NCBI GenBank assembly: GCA_037043235.1
Contig: JAWRVZ010000183.1
Coordinates: forward strand, 868,001-932,000
Reading direction: 5' to 3'
DNA: 64,000 bases
DNA from: Rhodeus uyekii
Taxonomy: Eukaryota; Chordata; Actinopteri; Cypriniformes; Acheilognathidae
Shown: positions 21,592-33,182 of the stretch, one piece after another
How the letters are laid out: each line of letters starts with the position of its first letter
Numbering within the stretch: the first letter of the stretch is position 1
Program-made: the position numbers and the translations under genes
Notes under the pieces: generated by a model
Database searches by the model: none
What the model saw: only the letters and a program-made list of their open reading frames with translations
Told to the model about the DNA's origin: nothing

Positions 21592-23035
21592 GTAGCTCCC
21601 CCTCCCGGAAGGCGCGACCTCGCGCCTAAACTGAACAGCGGAGGGAGGGAGGGGGACCAGGAGGAGGATGACACAAGAAACAAGTCCAAAAACACACTAA
21701 ACAGTCCAGGGTGGAGTGGAAGGTGGAAGGAGCCAGGGGGAAGCCGGGAGCAGGGGGCGCCAGAAGATGGTCCAGAGACCAGCCAGGATGAAGCCCCAGG
21801 GCGGAGTCGAAGGCGGGAGGAGCCATGGCGACAGCCAGGTGGTGGATGGAGCCCTGGGGAGGACCGACTTAGACGACGTCAAGGCAGGAGGTCCAGATGG
21901 AGCCGACGATCCGAAGAGCCCACCCGAGACAGCTGGCCCAGGAGACCGAGGTGGAACCGCGGCGACGAGCGTCCGAGGTGGAGCCGAAGAGACCGAGGAC
22001 AGAGGCGGAGCCGGAGCGACGGAGGACAGAGGGGAAGCCGGAGGGAAGGAGGAGCCAGTCGAAACCGAAGGCAGAGGCAAGGCGATGACTGACCAAGGCG
22101 GAGCCGGAGGGACAAGGGAGCCCGGTGGAGTCGTATGGCCGAGGGTCTTTGGTGGAGCCGAGGGAGGGAGGAGCCAAGGTGGAGCCGATGTGTCGACGGG
22201 CCGAGGTGGAGTGGTTGGCACAGAGGTAGGAGGCGGAATCCAGAAGACCTCTGTTCCAGTCGATGCCGGTGGACCGCCGACACATGGCAGCTCCCAGATG
22301 TTAATGGGAGCTGGTGATGGGGCGCGGGACAGTGGCAGAGGTGGGGGTGAGTACTGGCTGGGTAGCGGTGGTGGGAGAGGGAGGCTGGGTGGGAAGTCGG
22401 GACACAGTTCAACGGCCTGGGGACACAGTTCAACGGCCTGGGGACACGGTTCAACGGCCTGGGGACACAGTTCAACGGCCTGGGGACACAGTTCAACGGC
22501 CTGGGGACACAGTTCATAACGACCCCTACGTCGTCCAGCAAACCAGCCCCAAACCTCCACTGAGGGGCCCTCGTCGACTGCTGACGTTGCCGGCTCACGC
22601 ACCTGGTCAGACTGTTGAGGGACGGGTTCCGGGGCGATGAATCCTTCCGACCTCTGTCTCGGTCAGGGCTCGTCAATCGCGGCGGCGTCTCCACGGTCTG
22701 CGGTGGGCTCTGGTGACGTCATCTTGTTGATCGTGCACGGTGGTGGATGGCTGGTCTCTGGCGGTGGAGTGGGGCTGGCGTCGTCCTCGGCTTGACCGAC
22801 GGTACATAATGATCCGTTGTGTGCCAGCACCCACTCCACATAGGCGGCGAAATCTTCCTCCGGACCGCCCGCTGGAACTCGTGCCTTGGACGTCCGGGTA
22901 GCGGGTTAGGCACGCCAGATCAAAGAAATTCCGCGTGTACTCTTCCAGCGAGCGGTCTCCCTGCTCCAGCAGCAGAAGGGCAACATCGGGGGAATCCATG
23001 AAGTCTGTTGTGGCGACAAACCAGGTCTATTGTTC
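21592..23035 (-). pseudogene. Internal region of the non-autonomous LTR element, gag-like on the minus strand
   Basis: Near the minus-strand start (about 22999) a frame reads LLLLEQGDRSLEEYTRNF and DLACLTRYPD, a capsid-like segment found in gag of gypsy-type elements. After a frame change, a long Pro/Leu-rich frame with ELCPQAV repeats runs to about 21700. Plus-strand frames through the same DNA look like shadows of this biased sequence. There is no protease or polymerase. Confidence 0.6.
22401..22520. repeat. 21-bp tandem repeat
   Basis: Five full and one partial copy of GACACAGTTCAACGGCCTGG (plus G) lie at 21-bp spacing. On the coding (minus) strand they give repeated ELCPQAV, in frame. 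Confidence 0.9.
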
Positions 23036-23343
23036 TGTAACGGTGATGCAGGCGTGCGATGAGGAGAGACAAGGAGAACACGGAAGTAAAACGAAAACAC
23101 TTTAATGACAGAAAACAAAACGGCACACGGGGGTGCAAAACTCAGGAGTCGATCATCCACACACACTGACACAGGGGAATATTACATTAACAATAGACAA
23201 CGACTAAGGGGAGCATGAGACAATAAATAGACAAGATAACACAAAACACCTGAACTGTAAACAAGGGGAATTGGCTGACGTCACAGAGGACGGGAACACA
23301 GAAGGGACACACAGGAGGAACGTGATATGATTGTTACAATCAT

Positions 23344-24234
23344 AATACCATGTCTGTTATTGTAGAGAGATGGTATTTAAATTTGCACACCCTTGAACAT
23401 GATGCTGAACAAAAAACTGTTTTTGGTTGTTTTATATCAGTTAGACAGCATCTTGAGCCGTCTTTGGCCAATTAAAGCTGCTATGGAGTTTGTATGAAGG
23501 CCGTCATGTATGAAGGTCTGGTTATTCGAGACTACTTAGTATCTTTTTTCTATGGTTTCAATTTTTCCAGAGCCTAACTGAACATGTTTGTTTTACGTGG
23601 AGGATGATGATGAAGGTACAGAGAGGAGGAATAAACTGTAATCTCTTTTAATAATGCAAACTCAAAATAAACACTTTAAATACAAAACAAAAGGGCACAT
23701 CTTGTGCAAAATGGAAAAAGCAGTTCAATGGGAAAAACACAGGAAGAGACACAGCATCAAAACTTCCAAACATTAACAACCACAGATGAAGACTGAAGGG
23801 AACATGGAGTAGATATACACAAGGGTGATGAGATAGCTGAAAAGACTGATGAGGTGATTGAAACAGTTGGATTGAAAAAGCACTGGGAGAATCACAGGAG
23901 GAAACAGGAAGTAGAGAGACATGACAGAACGTTAAGAAGGCTGAGGGCCTTCAACCACATCTGTTTGCATTTAGTTTGTCAAAGAGTATACATCCACAGC
24001 TTTCATATCGTAAAATACCATGTAAAGCAAAGACTCAATTTATTTATTTTTCTTGCTGCTGAACTTACAATATTTATTTCAACATTTGTTCATGAATACA
24101 AATGTATTTACAGTTGTAAAATGCCATCAAATCCCTGAATCTATTCTGGTGTTCACCTGGTATACTTATGACTGTAGGAGTAAGGAATCAAATACTCAGA
24201 TAACACAGTCATCATTGATTGTACAAACTTGGAT
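23344..24234. other. Unassigned stretch with LTR-like composition
   Basis: Bases 23620-23960 resemble the minus-oriented LTR regions of this window (AAACACTTTAAATACAAAAC and GGAAACAGGAAG wording), but no paired copy or duplication was found. The rest is AT-rich with no gene seen. Confidence 0.3.
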
Positions 24235-24740
24235 AGACAACTTAAGCCTTAATTGGATGAGTTCCCTGAGTGGAGCAGGGTGAATTACCTGGAACTGAAT
24301 GCCTCAAAGACGAAGGAGATGGTCATTGATTTTCATTTGGAAAGATTTACCATCTACCATCAAAGCATTAGATGTCAGGAAATAGAGATGGTGTGAGAAA
24401 ATAAATATCTGGGAACCACCATCGATCAAAAACTCCCTTTAGAAACAAAAAGTAAGAAGATTTTCCAAATGCCAAATGTGTCTACTTTTAAAAATGTTGT
24501 AATCTCCAGGTTCATTAAGCCTTAGTGTTTCATCTAATAAATTCATCAGTTTAACATAACTGCTATGTTTGGAAGAATTAGCAGCAATAATATCAGCCCT
24601 GTACACAAGATTACAAGAGCAGAAACATTCAGACCAGGATATTCATAGTGGTTGTTAAAGAAGCTTAAATAGCACAGAACACTATGCACATCTTACATTA
24701 CTGGTACAGTCTGAAAACCAAATCTGCCTTCTGCCATTCA
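24235..24740 (+). pseudogene. Non-LTR reverse transcriptase C-terminal fragment
   Basis: Broken frames carry NYLELNASKTKEMVIDF, then ENKYLGTTIDQKL after a stop. ISNNISPVHK-like and ITRAETFRPGY wording then follows, the usual order after the YADD box of a LINE. It is degraded and lacks the catalytic domain. Confidence 0.65.
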
Positions 24741-25130
24741 CCATTTAAAAAAAGGCAAGAGTATTTTGTTTGACCATACAGCTTTTGACAGCCACAGTTC
24801 AAAATTAAGTTCAATAGATCATCTTTATTTTTAATATTAAATTGTTACTACAGTCAGTTTTGCTTATAATGCCAAGGCTGTTTAACCATTTGCAATATCC
24901 ATGTTTTGATTTATTTTATTATGTCCCACCATGTCAGCATTTTATTATCTGAATTTAGATTTTTTTGGAATGTATTTGATGTTTAAGAAAGGCTGAATAT
25001 TTTTGCTCCATAAAGCAAACAATATGTCACTGTTATCAGAAATTTTCTCTTCCATCCCCGAGTAGATAATCTGAATGTTGTCAGTAATGACTGTACAGTA
25101 ATGGGACCACTAAAGCTATTTCAAAGTCAC

Positions 25131-25260
25131 TTATTTATATAGCACTTTTTACAATAGAGATTCTTTCAAAACAACTTTTGTTTTGGCTGTACTAGCAGCA
25201 CCATACTCATTCATGAGATTGCAATCACCAGAATACTGAGCACCTGTCATCTAGCTCCAG
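25131..25260. repeat. LINE tail fragment followed by gypsy LTR fragment
   Basis: Bases 25131-25187 are a reversed copy of the L2-type 3' end (ACTTATTTATATAGCACTTT). Bases 25195-25260 then match 27853-27925 (ACTCATTCATGAGATTGCAA), which lies next to the 3' end of the gypsy element at 26-28 kb. Confidence 0.55.
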
Positions 25261-25435
25261 AAGAGCAAGTCAATCAATAATAATGATAAGTGTGTGTAAT
25301 AATATTAAGTGTGAGATTGTGAAAAAAAAATTTTTTTGTTCATTATTATGTTTTGATTCTTGATTATTGTGTGATATTAATTATTTGGACAAAGATAAAA
25401 TGCCCTTCAGTCTTGCCGCGTGCTGCTGTTTTATC

Positions 25436-25600
25436 AACGGCCATATCAACCTGTAGCCTAAGACTGGTTGCCAACTGAAGCTAAGCAGGGTTGAGACTGG
25501 TAAGTAACTGGAGGGGAGACCTCCTGGGAAAAACTAGGTTGCTGCTGGAAGTGGTGTTAGGAGGTACTGAAAGATGCTATTTGGAAATCCATTGCTGCTG
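25436..25600 (+). mobile_element. 5S rRNA-derived SINE (SINE3-like)
   Basis: The stretch ACGGCCATATCAACC is followed by GAAGCTAAGCAGGG, GGTAAGTAACTGGAGGGGAG and CCTCCTGGGAA in the order and spacing of 5S rRNA, with many substitutions. The internal promoter boxes are thus of 5S type. A non-5S body follows. The divergence makes a functional 5S gene unlikely. Confidence 0.8.
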
Positions 25601-26070
25601 GTATATATATTCTTTTATTTTTCTTATTTGTACCTATATTATTTTCTTTTTCTTATTTTTCATATGCTTCCAGTTGTAAAGAGTGATTTATAATCAAGTT
25701 AGGGCTTTTTATTAGTTTAAAATTCTTTACTTTTCTGTAGTTTTCCATAGAGTAAGGATGAATATTGTCACCACTTCTCAACAGACAGGACATGTTATCA
25801 GAATGTTTTGGGTATTCTTTCTGTTGAGAGTTGGAGCCTGAGCCGAGTTCAGCCTTGGAGAAGCTGTATGTGTGTGTGTTAATATGGTCTGTATTGGTGA
25901 GGTGATTAGCTGGCACCATAAAACGTGTTGTTCTCGACAAGCCACGTCACATTCAGCTGGAGAAAATTGTTAGCCAGCAGTACAAATAAGAAAAAGAAAA
26001 GAATATATGTTTAAAAAAAACAAAAAAAAAACATATATATACAAGCGGCAATGGATTTCCAAATCGTCCC
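25579..26070. repeat. Inverted duplication flanking 340 bp
   Basis: GGAAATCCATTGCTGCTGGT with a following T-rich stretch (25579-25635) recurs in reverse complement at about 25980-26068. The arms are diverged and A/T-rich. They bracket DNA that I cannot assign, directly before the gypsy pol fragment. Confidence 0.5.
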
Positions 26071-26074
26071 TACA

Positions 26075-27800
26075 CATTATCGATCCGAGCAGCGTGAAGA
26101 TGGACCAAGGGAAGGTGAAGGCGGTACGAGACTGGCCACCACCCCGAACCGTCAAAGAATTACAGCATTTCCTCGGATTTGCCAACTTCTATAGAAGATT
26201 CATCAAGAACTTCAGTTTGATCTGTGCACCCCTTACCTCTTTGCTCCAGAAATGGACCAAGTCGCTGTCATGGAATGAGGATGCCAACACTGCCTTCACG
26301 ACCCTCAAGACAGCCTTCTTGTCAGCCCCTGCCCTGGTTCATCCTGACCCAGCTCATACCTTCGTCGTCAAGGTAGACACGTCGTGCACCGGGTAGGGGC
26401 TGTCCTTTCCCAGCGGCATGGTGACCCTCCCAAACTCCATCCATGCGCCTATTACTCCAAGAAGCTATCCCTGGCGGAGCAGAATTATGGCATTGGAAAC
26501 TGCAAATTGCTGGCCTTTAAACTAGCTTTGGAAGAATGGAGACACTGGCTGGAGGGAGCTGTTCACCCATTTCAAGACATCACAGATCACCGCAACTTGG
26601 AGTACATCCGTGAAGCCAAACGAATGAATCCCCGCCAAGCGCGATGGGCCCTGTTCTTCACTCGGTTTAACTTTCGACCTGGGGTCAAGAATAAAAATGC
26701 AGATGCACTTTCACGCCAGTTCATCCCCGAACCCATTATCCAACCTCCTGAGACTATCCTCCCTCTAGCCATCATTATCAGTCATATTCAGTGGTCGCTG
26801 GACCAACAGATCGCCGAGGCCACACGCCACGAACCAGCTCCGCCGGGGGGTCCTGAGGGACGGACCTATGTTCCCACCAGTCTCCGACGTCCCTCATGGA
26901 CCAAGCTCACTCATCTCCGGGCTCTGGACACCCAGGCAGCAGACAAACCCTCTCGCTCATCCAAGAAGCTCATTCCAAGAGTATGGAAATCCTTCTTCAA
27001 ACTTCTCTGAGTCACAGTGAAACTTAATTCTGGGTATCACCCTCAGTCTAACGGCCAGATGGAAGAATGGAAGATTCAGGAGATCAGGAGGTATCTCAGG
27101 TCATACTGTGGTCGCCAGCAGGACAGCTGGAATTGCTTCCTCCCCTGGGCCGAGTATGCCCAGAATTCACTCAGGCAAGAATTTAACACATTTCCAATGC
27201 AAATTCTTGACTTTCAACCTCCCGTTTCCCTGGTCAGGTAAACCTTCGGACATTCCAGCTGTTCACCATTGGTTTTAGGAGAGTGAGAGGGTGTGAGACT
27301 CAGCACACATCCACCTCCAACGGGCAGTGCGGAGGCAGAAGGACCAGGCTGAACAACGGCGACGCTCCACTCCCAGGTATCAACCAGGTCAACTGGTCTG
27401 ACTATCCACCAAAGACATTTGCATATGCCTGCCGTAAGCGGAGTCCCCGCTTCATTGGACCTTTCAAGATCGAGCGGCAGATCAATGATGTCACCTATCG
27501 CCTCCAACTCCCCCCACATTACAGGATTTCACCTTCTTTTCATGTATCCCTCCTAAAGCCATATACTAAACCTCTCTTTTCTTCCTCCACAGAGTCTGGT
27601 GCTGAAGCAGTGTCACCCCCTCCTCCTGTGGACCCGGTGGATCAAAACATCTATAATGTCAATATGATCCTGGACTCTTGGCGGCAAGGCAGCATTCTTG
27701 AATACCTGGTGGACTGGGAGGGATTCTGTCCTGAAGAGCGATCGTGGGTACCGTGGGATGAAATCCTCGACCCAGCCTTGCTGCCCCTCGGGGTCATGGC
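26075..27800 (+). pseudogene. Truncated chromodomain-type Ty3/gypsy pol
   Basis: The plus-strand order is the end of RT (VKELQHFLGFANFYRRFIKN, 26150-26210), then RNase H with DTSCTG interrupted by a frame change, ITDHRNLEYI and the NADALSR motif near 26695-26715. Most of the integrase is missing; only YHPQSNGQMEEW-like sequence near 27030-27070 and AEYAQNSLRQ remain. A GPFKIERQINDVTYRL segment follows, then a chromodomain (ILEYLVDWEGFCPEERSWVP, 27700-27760). A chromodomain after integrase marks the chromovirus group. Stops and deletions make it non-functional. Confidence 0.85.
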
Positions 27801-27847
27801 CGTCCTCGCTGCCGTCCGCAGGAGCGGTCCATGGGGAGGGGGTACTT

Positions 27848-28160
27848 TTACAGACTCAGCCATGCCCACAGCACCAAACTCATTCATGAAATTGCAATCA
27901 CAAGAATACTGAACATCTGTCAATCACCAGCACTATTTCTACAGCCCTCACTCAACAGTCTGGTCTCGTCATATGTACCAAGACTGCTTCCAGAGGTACT
28001 GCTCTACTACTACCCAAGTACGCTCCTCCGCGTTTCCCTGTGCATACAGTGCCTGTTTTCATCTGCTTTACCAAGTTAAGCCCGCCTTTGCTTTGTTTGC
28101 ATTTGTGGAATAAACCGTTACTACTCACATCTGTGTTCTGCCTGTTGATCGCTGACATTA
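27848..28160 (+). repeat. Probable 3' LTR of the gypsy element
   Basis: A G-rich run (GGGGAGGGGGTAC, 27832-27846) precedes this block as a polypurine tract would. It contains TGGAATAAACCG near its end. Its start matches the fragment at 25195-25260, which is probably the remnant 5' LTR. Confidence 0.55.
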
Positions 28161-28169
28161 CCCATTCCA

Positions 28170-30668
28170 AGCTTTAATTCATTCAAAATATCAACTGTGA
28201 AAAAATGTCCTCATACTGATGACCAATCAAAGAAAATTTCAGAAAACTCACAGCAAGGAATTCCGGGTTTCAGCACCAAACTGTAAAGGTGGTTTGCCCA
28301 TAGGGGTTTGGCTACAGGATTGCTGAATGACTAAAGAAACGTTATCAAAAAGATATTTATATGCATATTGTGACAGCTTTTCAACAGTCAAAAATTAAGA
28401 AAGCGGGGTCGGCTTTACGCAGAGTCTCGCTCTCTTTTATTAGCCACACAATAAACAAAAAGGATAAGCACAAGGGCTTTAAAGTAGAAGTAAACAGAAC
28501 ACTTTTCAGCTTCAATGACAGGTTTCTGTGTAGCAGAGACTGGTCACACAGCACACTTCAAAGGCAGCCCTCTCTCCTTCTCCAAAGCCCAGCTTTAAAA
28601 CTGTCTCTCCACTGACAACACCTGTTAGATCTCATTAACAAGTAGAGTTGAGCAGGATACTCGGCTGAAACGCAACGCTAGTCGCATTCTACCAAGCACC
28701 ACATCTGAACAAACCCCACGTTTACCAGAACTATTCTGGTTAAGTACTACAAACAAACCAAAATAAAAAACAAACCTGAAGCTGAAGAAACCCTTCAATG
28801 CATTGCAACATCTCATTCCCACTCTAGAAAGGGAACGCGATTCTGCGCGCCTCTATTTGAATTCGGTAAAAACATAACGTCCACGTAAGCGGCGGCTAAT
28901 CTTGGCAGGACATATACATACATAATAAATGTATGTATTTTTTCCGTAGACTAAAAGGTCTCCGCGGGCCGGATGAGAGGGCTTTGCGGGCCGCATCCGA
29001 CCGTAGTTTGGGGACCTCTGATGTGACTAATGCCTCACACTGGTGGTTGAGGAGATGTAAAAAATGTATGTATAATGTGTTATGTGTATGCCAGGTTGAA
29101 GTGCACGATCATCAACAAGCACAATCTTTGGATGGACCTGACTCTGTGGTCATTAAAAATCCAAAATTTGCCCATTGGCCTTGATCCATCATGCCCCCAC
29201 CCCCCGAACAACCATATCTGTACACTGTGAAAGATGTGTGACATTCTCAAAGGAAGGGGAAGTGTTGTTAAAGAGAGAAATAGACTCAGCCCAAACAGTA
29301 AAAAATGTTTTATTTCTCAAAATTCTCAAAAATTTTATTTTCTCAAAAATAGGCACAAAAATTCCTTTTGTGCCTATTCTTCTTTACCCACAATTACATA
29401 ATTAACGCTCACATGATCTATACACGTTCTTATTTAGTTTTACCATTGTTGTAACAAAAGCAACAACAAAAAACACAAAAAAGGTACAATATACACCACC
29501 ATATGAGTTGAATTAATGATACAGATGATGTTAATACTATACAAAACGTATACAAAATGCATGCCATTTACAATTCTTTTAGTTATAAAAAGCTATTAAT
29601 TGCTTCTTTGCATGGCATCTACAACGTAATTAAGCAGTATGTTTTTGTACTACACAGACTAATATTGACTTTTATAGGCATGAATTACAACATTATTTTA
29701 CATAAAATATATTCTCAGAGGGTAAAAGCTTGTGCTTGCATTTGTGTACTGGTACTGGATGATGTAACTTTTATTAACCACTAGATGGGACTACAATCCA
29801 AACTCAAATCCCGTTTTTCCCACGCGGCTTCATTTCTCCAACCCCACCTTAATGTATTAAAAAAAAACACATGAACTTACACATACTTGACAATAGCTCA
29901 TCATATAGTTAACAAGATTGTGAATATTAAAAAAAAAAGACAAAAAGAAAAGTGAAAAGCGTCACCTCATCTTACACACTTACCTGTCTTAATCTGTTTT
30001 AAGGCTCACACTGAACTGTAGCTTATTCATACAAATGTGAAATATATATGAAAAGAGACAAACATTTAGGAGATGCTGGGGCTTTCTCAAACAGAAAGCT
30101 GTTTATCTCGGCTGCCACGTCATCAAATGTCGCTGAAGGTCGTCTCAATTTAAAAGGACCAAAGGTATTTTTCCAAAATTAAGTTTTAATAGTATTTTTC
30201 GTGCCGTGACCATGGGGGCGGGAACATGTGACGTACCCATGCACACTTACCATCTCTGACGAGGACTCGAGCCTTCAAATCTCGGTAGGATGCGGTCTTC
30301 CGTTTAAAAAGTGCCCAAGTATAACCCGGAAGCTGGCAAGGATATCTGGCTGCTATGCCCTCTGCAGCCTGGAGGTGGAACTGTAGTTTCGATCTCTGAC
30401 CTAAAGCCTTAAACGTCATGGCAATTACATAAAATATTTTTCTGGTTCTTGAAAATTTATTACTGGTCGTCGAAATCTCCGATCGGCAGGTATTTTTAGC
30501 GGGATAGGAGTGAGCGTAAATGACTGGTTAGATGTTTTTAGTAACTTCCTGTGAGTGTGATGAGGAAGTGTAAACAGCGCGCATGGAGGGCGTGTCTGTG
30601 TCATGTATGTTCCTGTAGCTGTGATCATGGGGATTTCTCTTTAAAATATGTGTCTTTAGTGCTGGATT
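28170..30668. other. Region upstream of ppp1r12c, partly repeat-derived
   Basis: Bases 28367-28850 look like a minus-oriented LTR: they start TGTGACAGC, and the reverse strand has AATAAAAGAGAG. No second copy or duplication was seen. Bases 28955-29030 (GCGGGCCGGATGAGAGGG to TTGGGGACCTCTG) look like the end of a hAT element. Further right the DNA is AT-rich until a GC-rich segment at 30660-30800 at the first exon of ppp1r12c, where its promoter should lie. A 77-codon minus-strand frame at 30186-30419 has no recognised domain. Confidence 0.4.
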
Positions 30669-32634
30669 ATGGGGGACGCGGCGGTAGCGAAGCGTCGGGA
30701 GCAGCTGACGCGTTGGTCGGGCTCCAGTACAGACAGGGAGCCGGCGGTGCCGCGGAGTCGCTGGAGAGAAGAGGCGAGCACCGGAGCTCCTGATGGAGGC
30801 AGAATAGACACCAATGAGCAGCAGAAAAAAAACAGGTTCATAGATTCTTCTCAACAATAATGACAAAATTTGAAAAAAGAGAACATTTTTACTATTAAGT
30901 AGTCATTTTGTTCCTCAATGTAAACCACCGTTTCCGAGTAAATCTTTGTTTCTGTGTTTCTCAGCTTAACTCTTTAATGAAGAGCCTTAGATTTAGTTTG
31001 CTATTTTGGGTGTCAAGGACCATCTGCCATGCATTTGATTACTGTCCTGTTAGAATGTGTTTCCTGATTAGTCTTAATGAGTCAAAGAACCAATATCATT
31101 TGAAAATATTTTTCTTAGAGCTGATGTTTGCTGAAGCTAAATGTTGCAGACACTTAGTGTAGAAACCTGAATTACACAATATCAAATAAGTCTAATAGTG
31201 TAATACTGTATAGTTTTTGAGGTGTCATAATGATGCCAATACCATTACAGATAGCTTGCCTCTCCCTTTCTCAGGTTGCGGGTAAGGTTTGAGAAGACTG
31301 CAGAGTTCCTAGCAGTGTGTGCTAGTGGTGACACAGAGGAGGCAAAAGAGATGCTGAGAGAAGTACGGGTAAAGAATGGAGATGACGATGTGGTCAACTG
31401 TGCCAATGCAGATGGAATAACAGCTTTACACCAGGTCAGAATTTCACGGCATTAAGCCCTTTTACTGTCTTGTTAAAGCGAAAAGATCATTTGCCTGGTG
31501 CATGCAGGCTGTATTTTATTACAATGATTGTTGAACCTTTTCTTAATTTGAAGTTAAGTAACAAAATTGTTTGGTTTTAGAGTTTAGGGTTTCACTTTTA
31601 ACTTATTTACCTGAAGTTGTGCAGAATTTTAACAATGGTCATTTATTGGTTTATTATGGTACTATAACCATAATATTGGTTATATTACATCTAAATAATT
31701 ATAGTTTTATATAGTCACTATGTATTCAAAATTGACCATTCCTATTTTTTTGATAGAATATTGCAGTATTTATTATAAATTATTTATGTGTGCACATTAT
31801 TATTCTTTTTTTGCCCTTGTTATTTTTAATCAAAATAACGTCCGCTCGTGCAATGAATGACAACTTTTCTATATTGACGTGTTTACCTGTGCGGGGGCGG
31901 GACGTCTGTCACTCACATGAGATCACATCAAATAGCTAACCACAATGATCAACTCAATTCTTGATGGACATTTTTTTCATTTTTTTCTTGTTTGAGAAGC
32001 CGTTTCAGTCAGACATACCTCAAAATGGAGAAGAAAAGACTATTGCAACTTCTGGTGCATTTCTGTGAAAATCTGATGTATATGGTGTTCTTTCCCAGGC
32101 CTGTATCGATGGCAGTATGGAGATGGTGGCATTTCTTCTTTCTCAGGGTGCCAATGTTAACCAGGTGGACAGTGAGGGTTGGACTCCTCTTCATGTGGCT
32201 GCATCCTGTGGAAACCCAGAGATAACAGAGTATATGACTGAATTTAAAAAATATGTATTTAGATTGAGCTTGTCTCAAGATTTTATATAAAGTTTAGTGA
32301 TTTGCTAGCTTTGATATTGCTTTGAGATGTTGAATGTGATTTAAAATATCTTATTAATTGTTTAAATTTATATTCACAAAACTATTACAGCCTCAAGACC
32401 CTTATCACTTTTAGTAAACCATTATTACTATGAATCAGTTAGTTTAACTTTTAACTATTGCACAGTATTCTGTGATGTCATGACTAAATGTAATTAATAT
32501 TAAAATGTGTAGTCATAATACATTTGAAATTAGTGCCCTAATTAATATAGAATCAGTAGCAAAAACACTTTTTAAATAGCATCTTTTTACCAAGTACATT
32601 CAAGGCCAGTATTAAAATTCTGTATTTGTGTTTT

Positions 32635-32671
<37 letters not shown>

Positions 32672-33135
32672 TTAAATGCAGTGTATCTATGTGTTTATTA
32701 ATCTATGCTCAATATGATTTAACGAGCCAATCGCTCTTTCACTTATACCTGCTTGGCTTAATATCTGAGATATACACGTTACTGGCAGAATGAATGGGTG
32801 TCTTAAATGTAGGTTTTGGGGCTGAGAATGAGCTGCGTGGAAATAGCAGGAGCAAACAACACCATCCGCAGGAAAAATTGCATTAAAGGAATAGTTCACC
32901 CGAAAATGAAAATTATCCCATGTTTTACTCGACCTTAATCCATCCTAGGTGTATATGACTTTCTTCTTTCAGCCCGACACAATCATAGTTATATTAAGTA
33001 ATATCCTGGCTCTTCCCAGTTTTTGAATCTCCAAAAAGTGCATCCAAATATCCATACTTAAAACTTTATGAACTATAATTGCTGCTTAAACGCTGGGTCA
33101 GAGGTCACCCTTCCTCCAGAACTCAAATCTCTCTA

Positions 33136-33182
<47 letters not shown>

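Larger units (their letters stand above)
17527..23338 (-). mobile_element. Non-autonomous LTR retrotransposon with a LINE nested in one LTR
   Basis: The element is flanked by perfect ATCAT duplications (17522-17526, 23339-23343). Its LTRs begin TGTAACGG and end GTTACA in plus-strand reading. The left LTR is split into 17527-17692 and 21449-21591 by an L2/CR1 insertion; the right LTR is 23036-23338 (303 bp). With the LINE removed, the left LTR is also 303 bp and nearly identical. Read on the minus strand, a GGGAGGGGGAGC polypurine tract lies beside 21592, so the element runs right to left. The internal region (21592-23035) has a gag-like start and repeats but no pol. Confidence 0.9.

Noticed and set aside
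22401..22520. CRISPR-like array
   Set aside because: The 21-bp units are directly adjacent with no spacers and lie in a eukaryotic retroelement ORF.
21580..22640. Plus-strand Gly/Arg-rich open frames inside the 17527-23338 element
   Set aside because: The polypurine tract and the gag-like segment place the coding strand on the minus side, so these are shadows of biased sequence.
25436..25560. 5S rRNA gene
   Set aside because: Too many substitutions and a non-5S body follows, so it is a 5S-derived SINE.
30186..30419. 77-codon minus-strand frame upstream of ppp1r12c, possible divergent gene
   Set aside because: No recognised domain, no splice support and no conserved wording; chance cannot be excluded.
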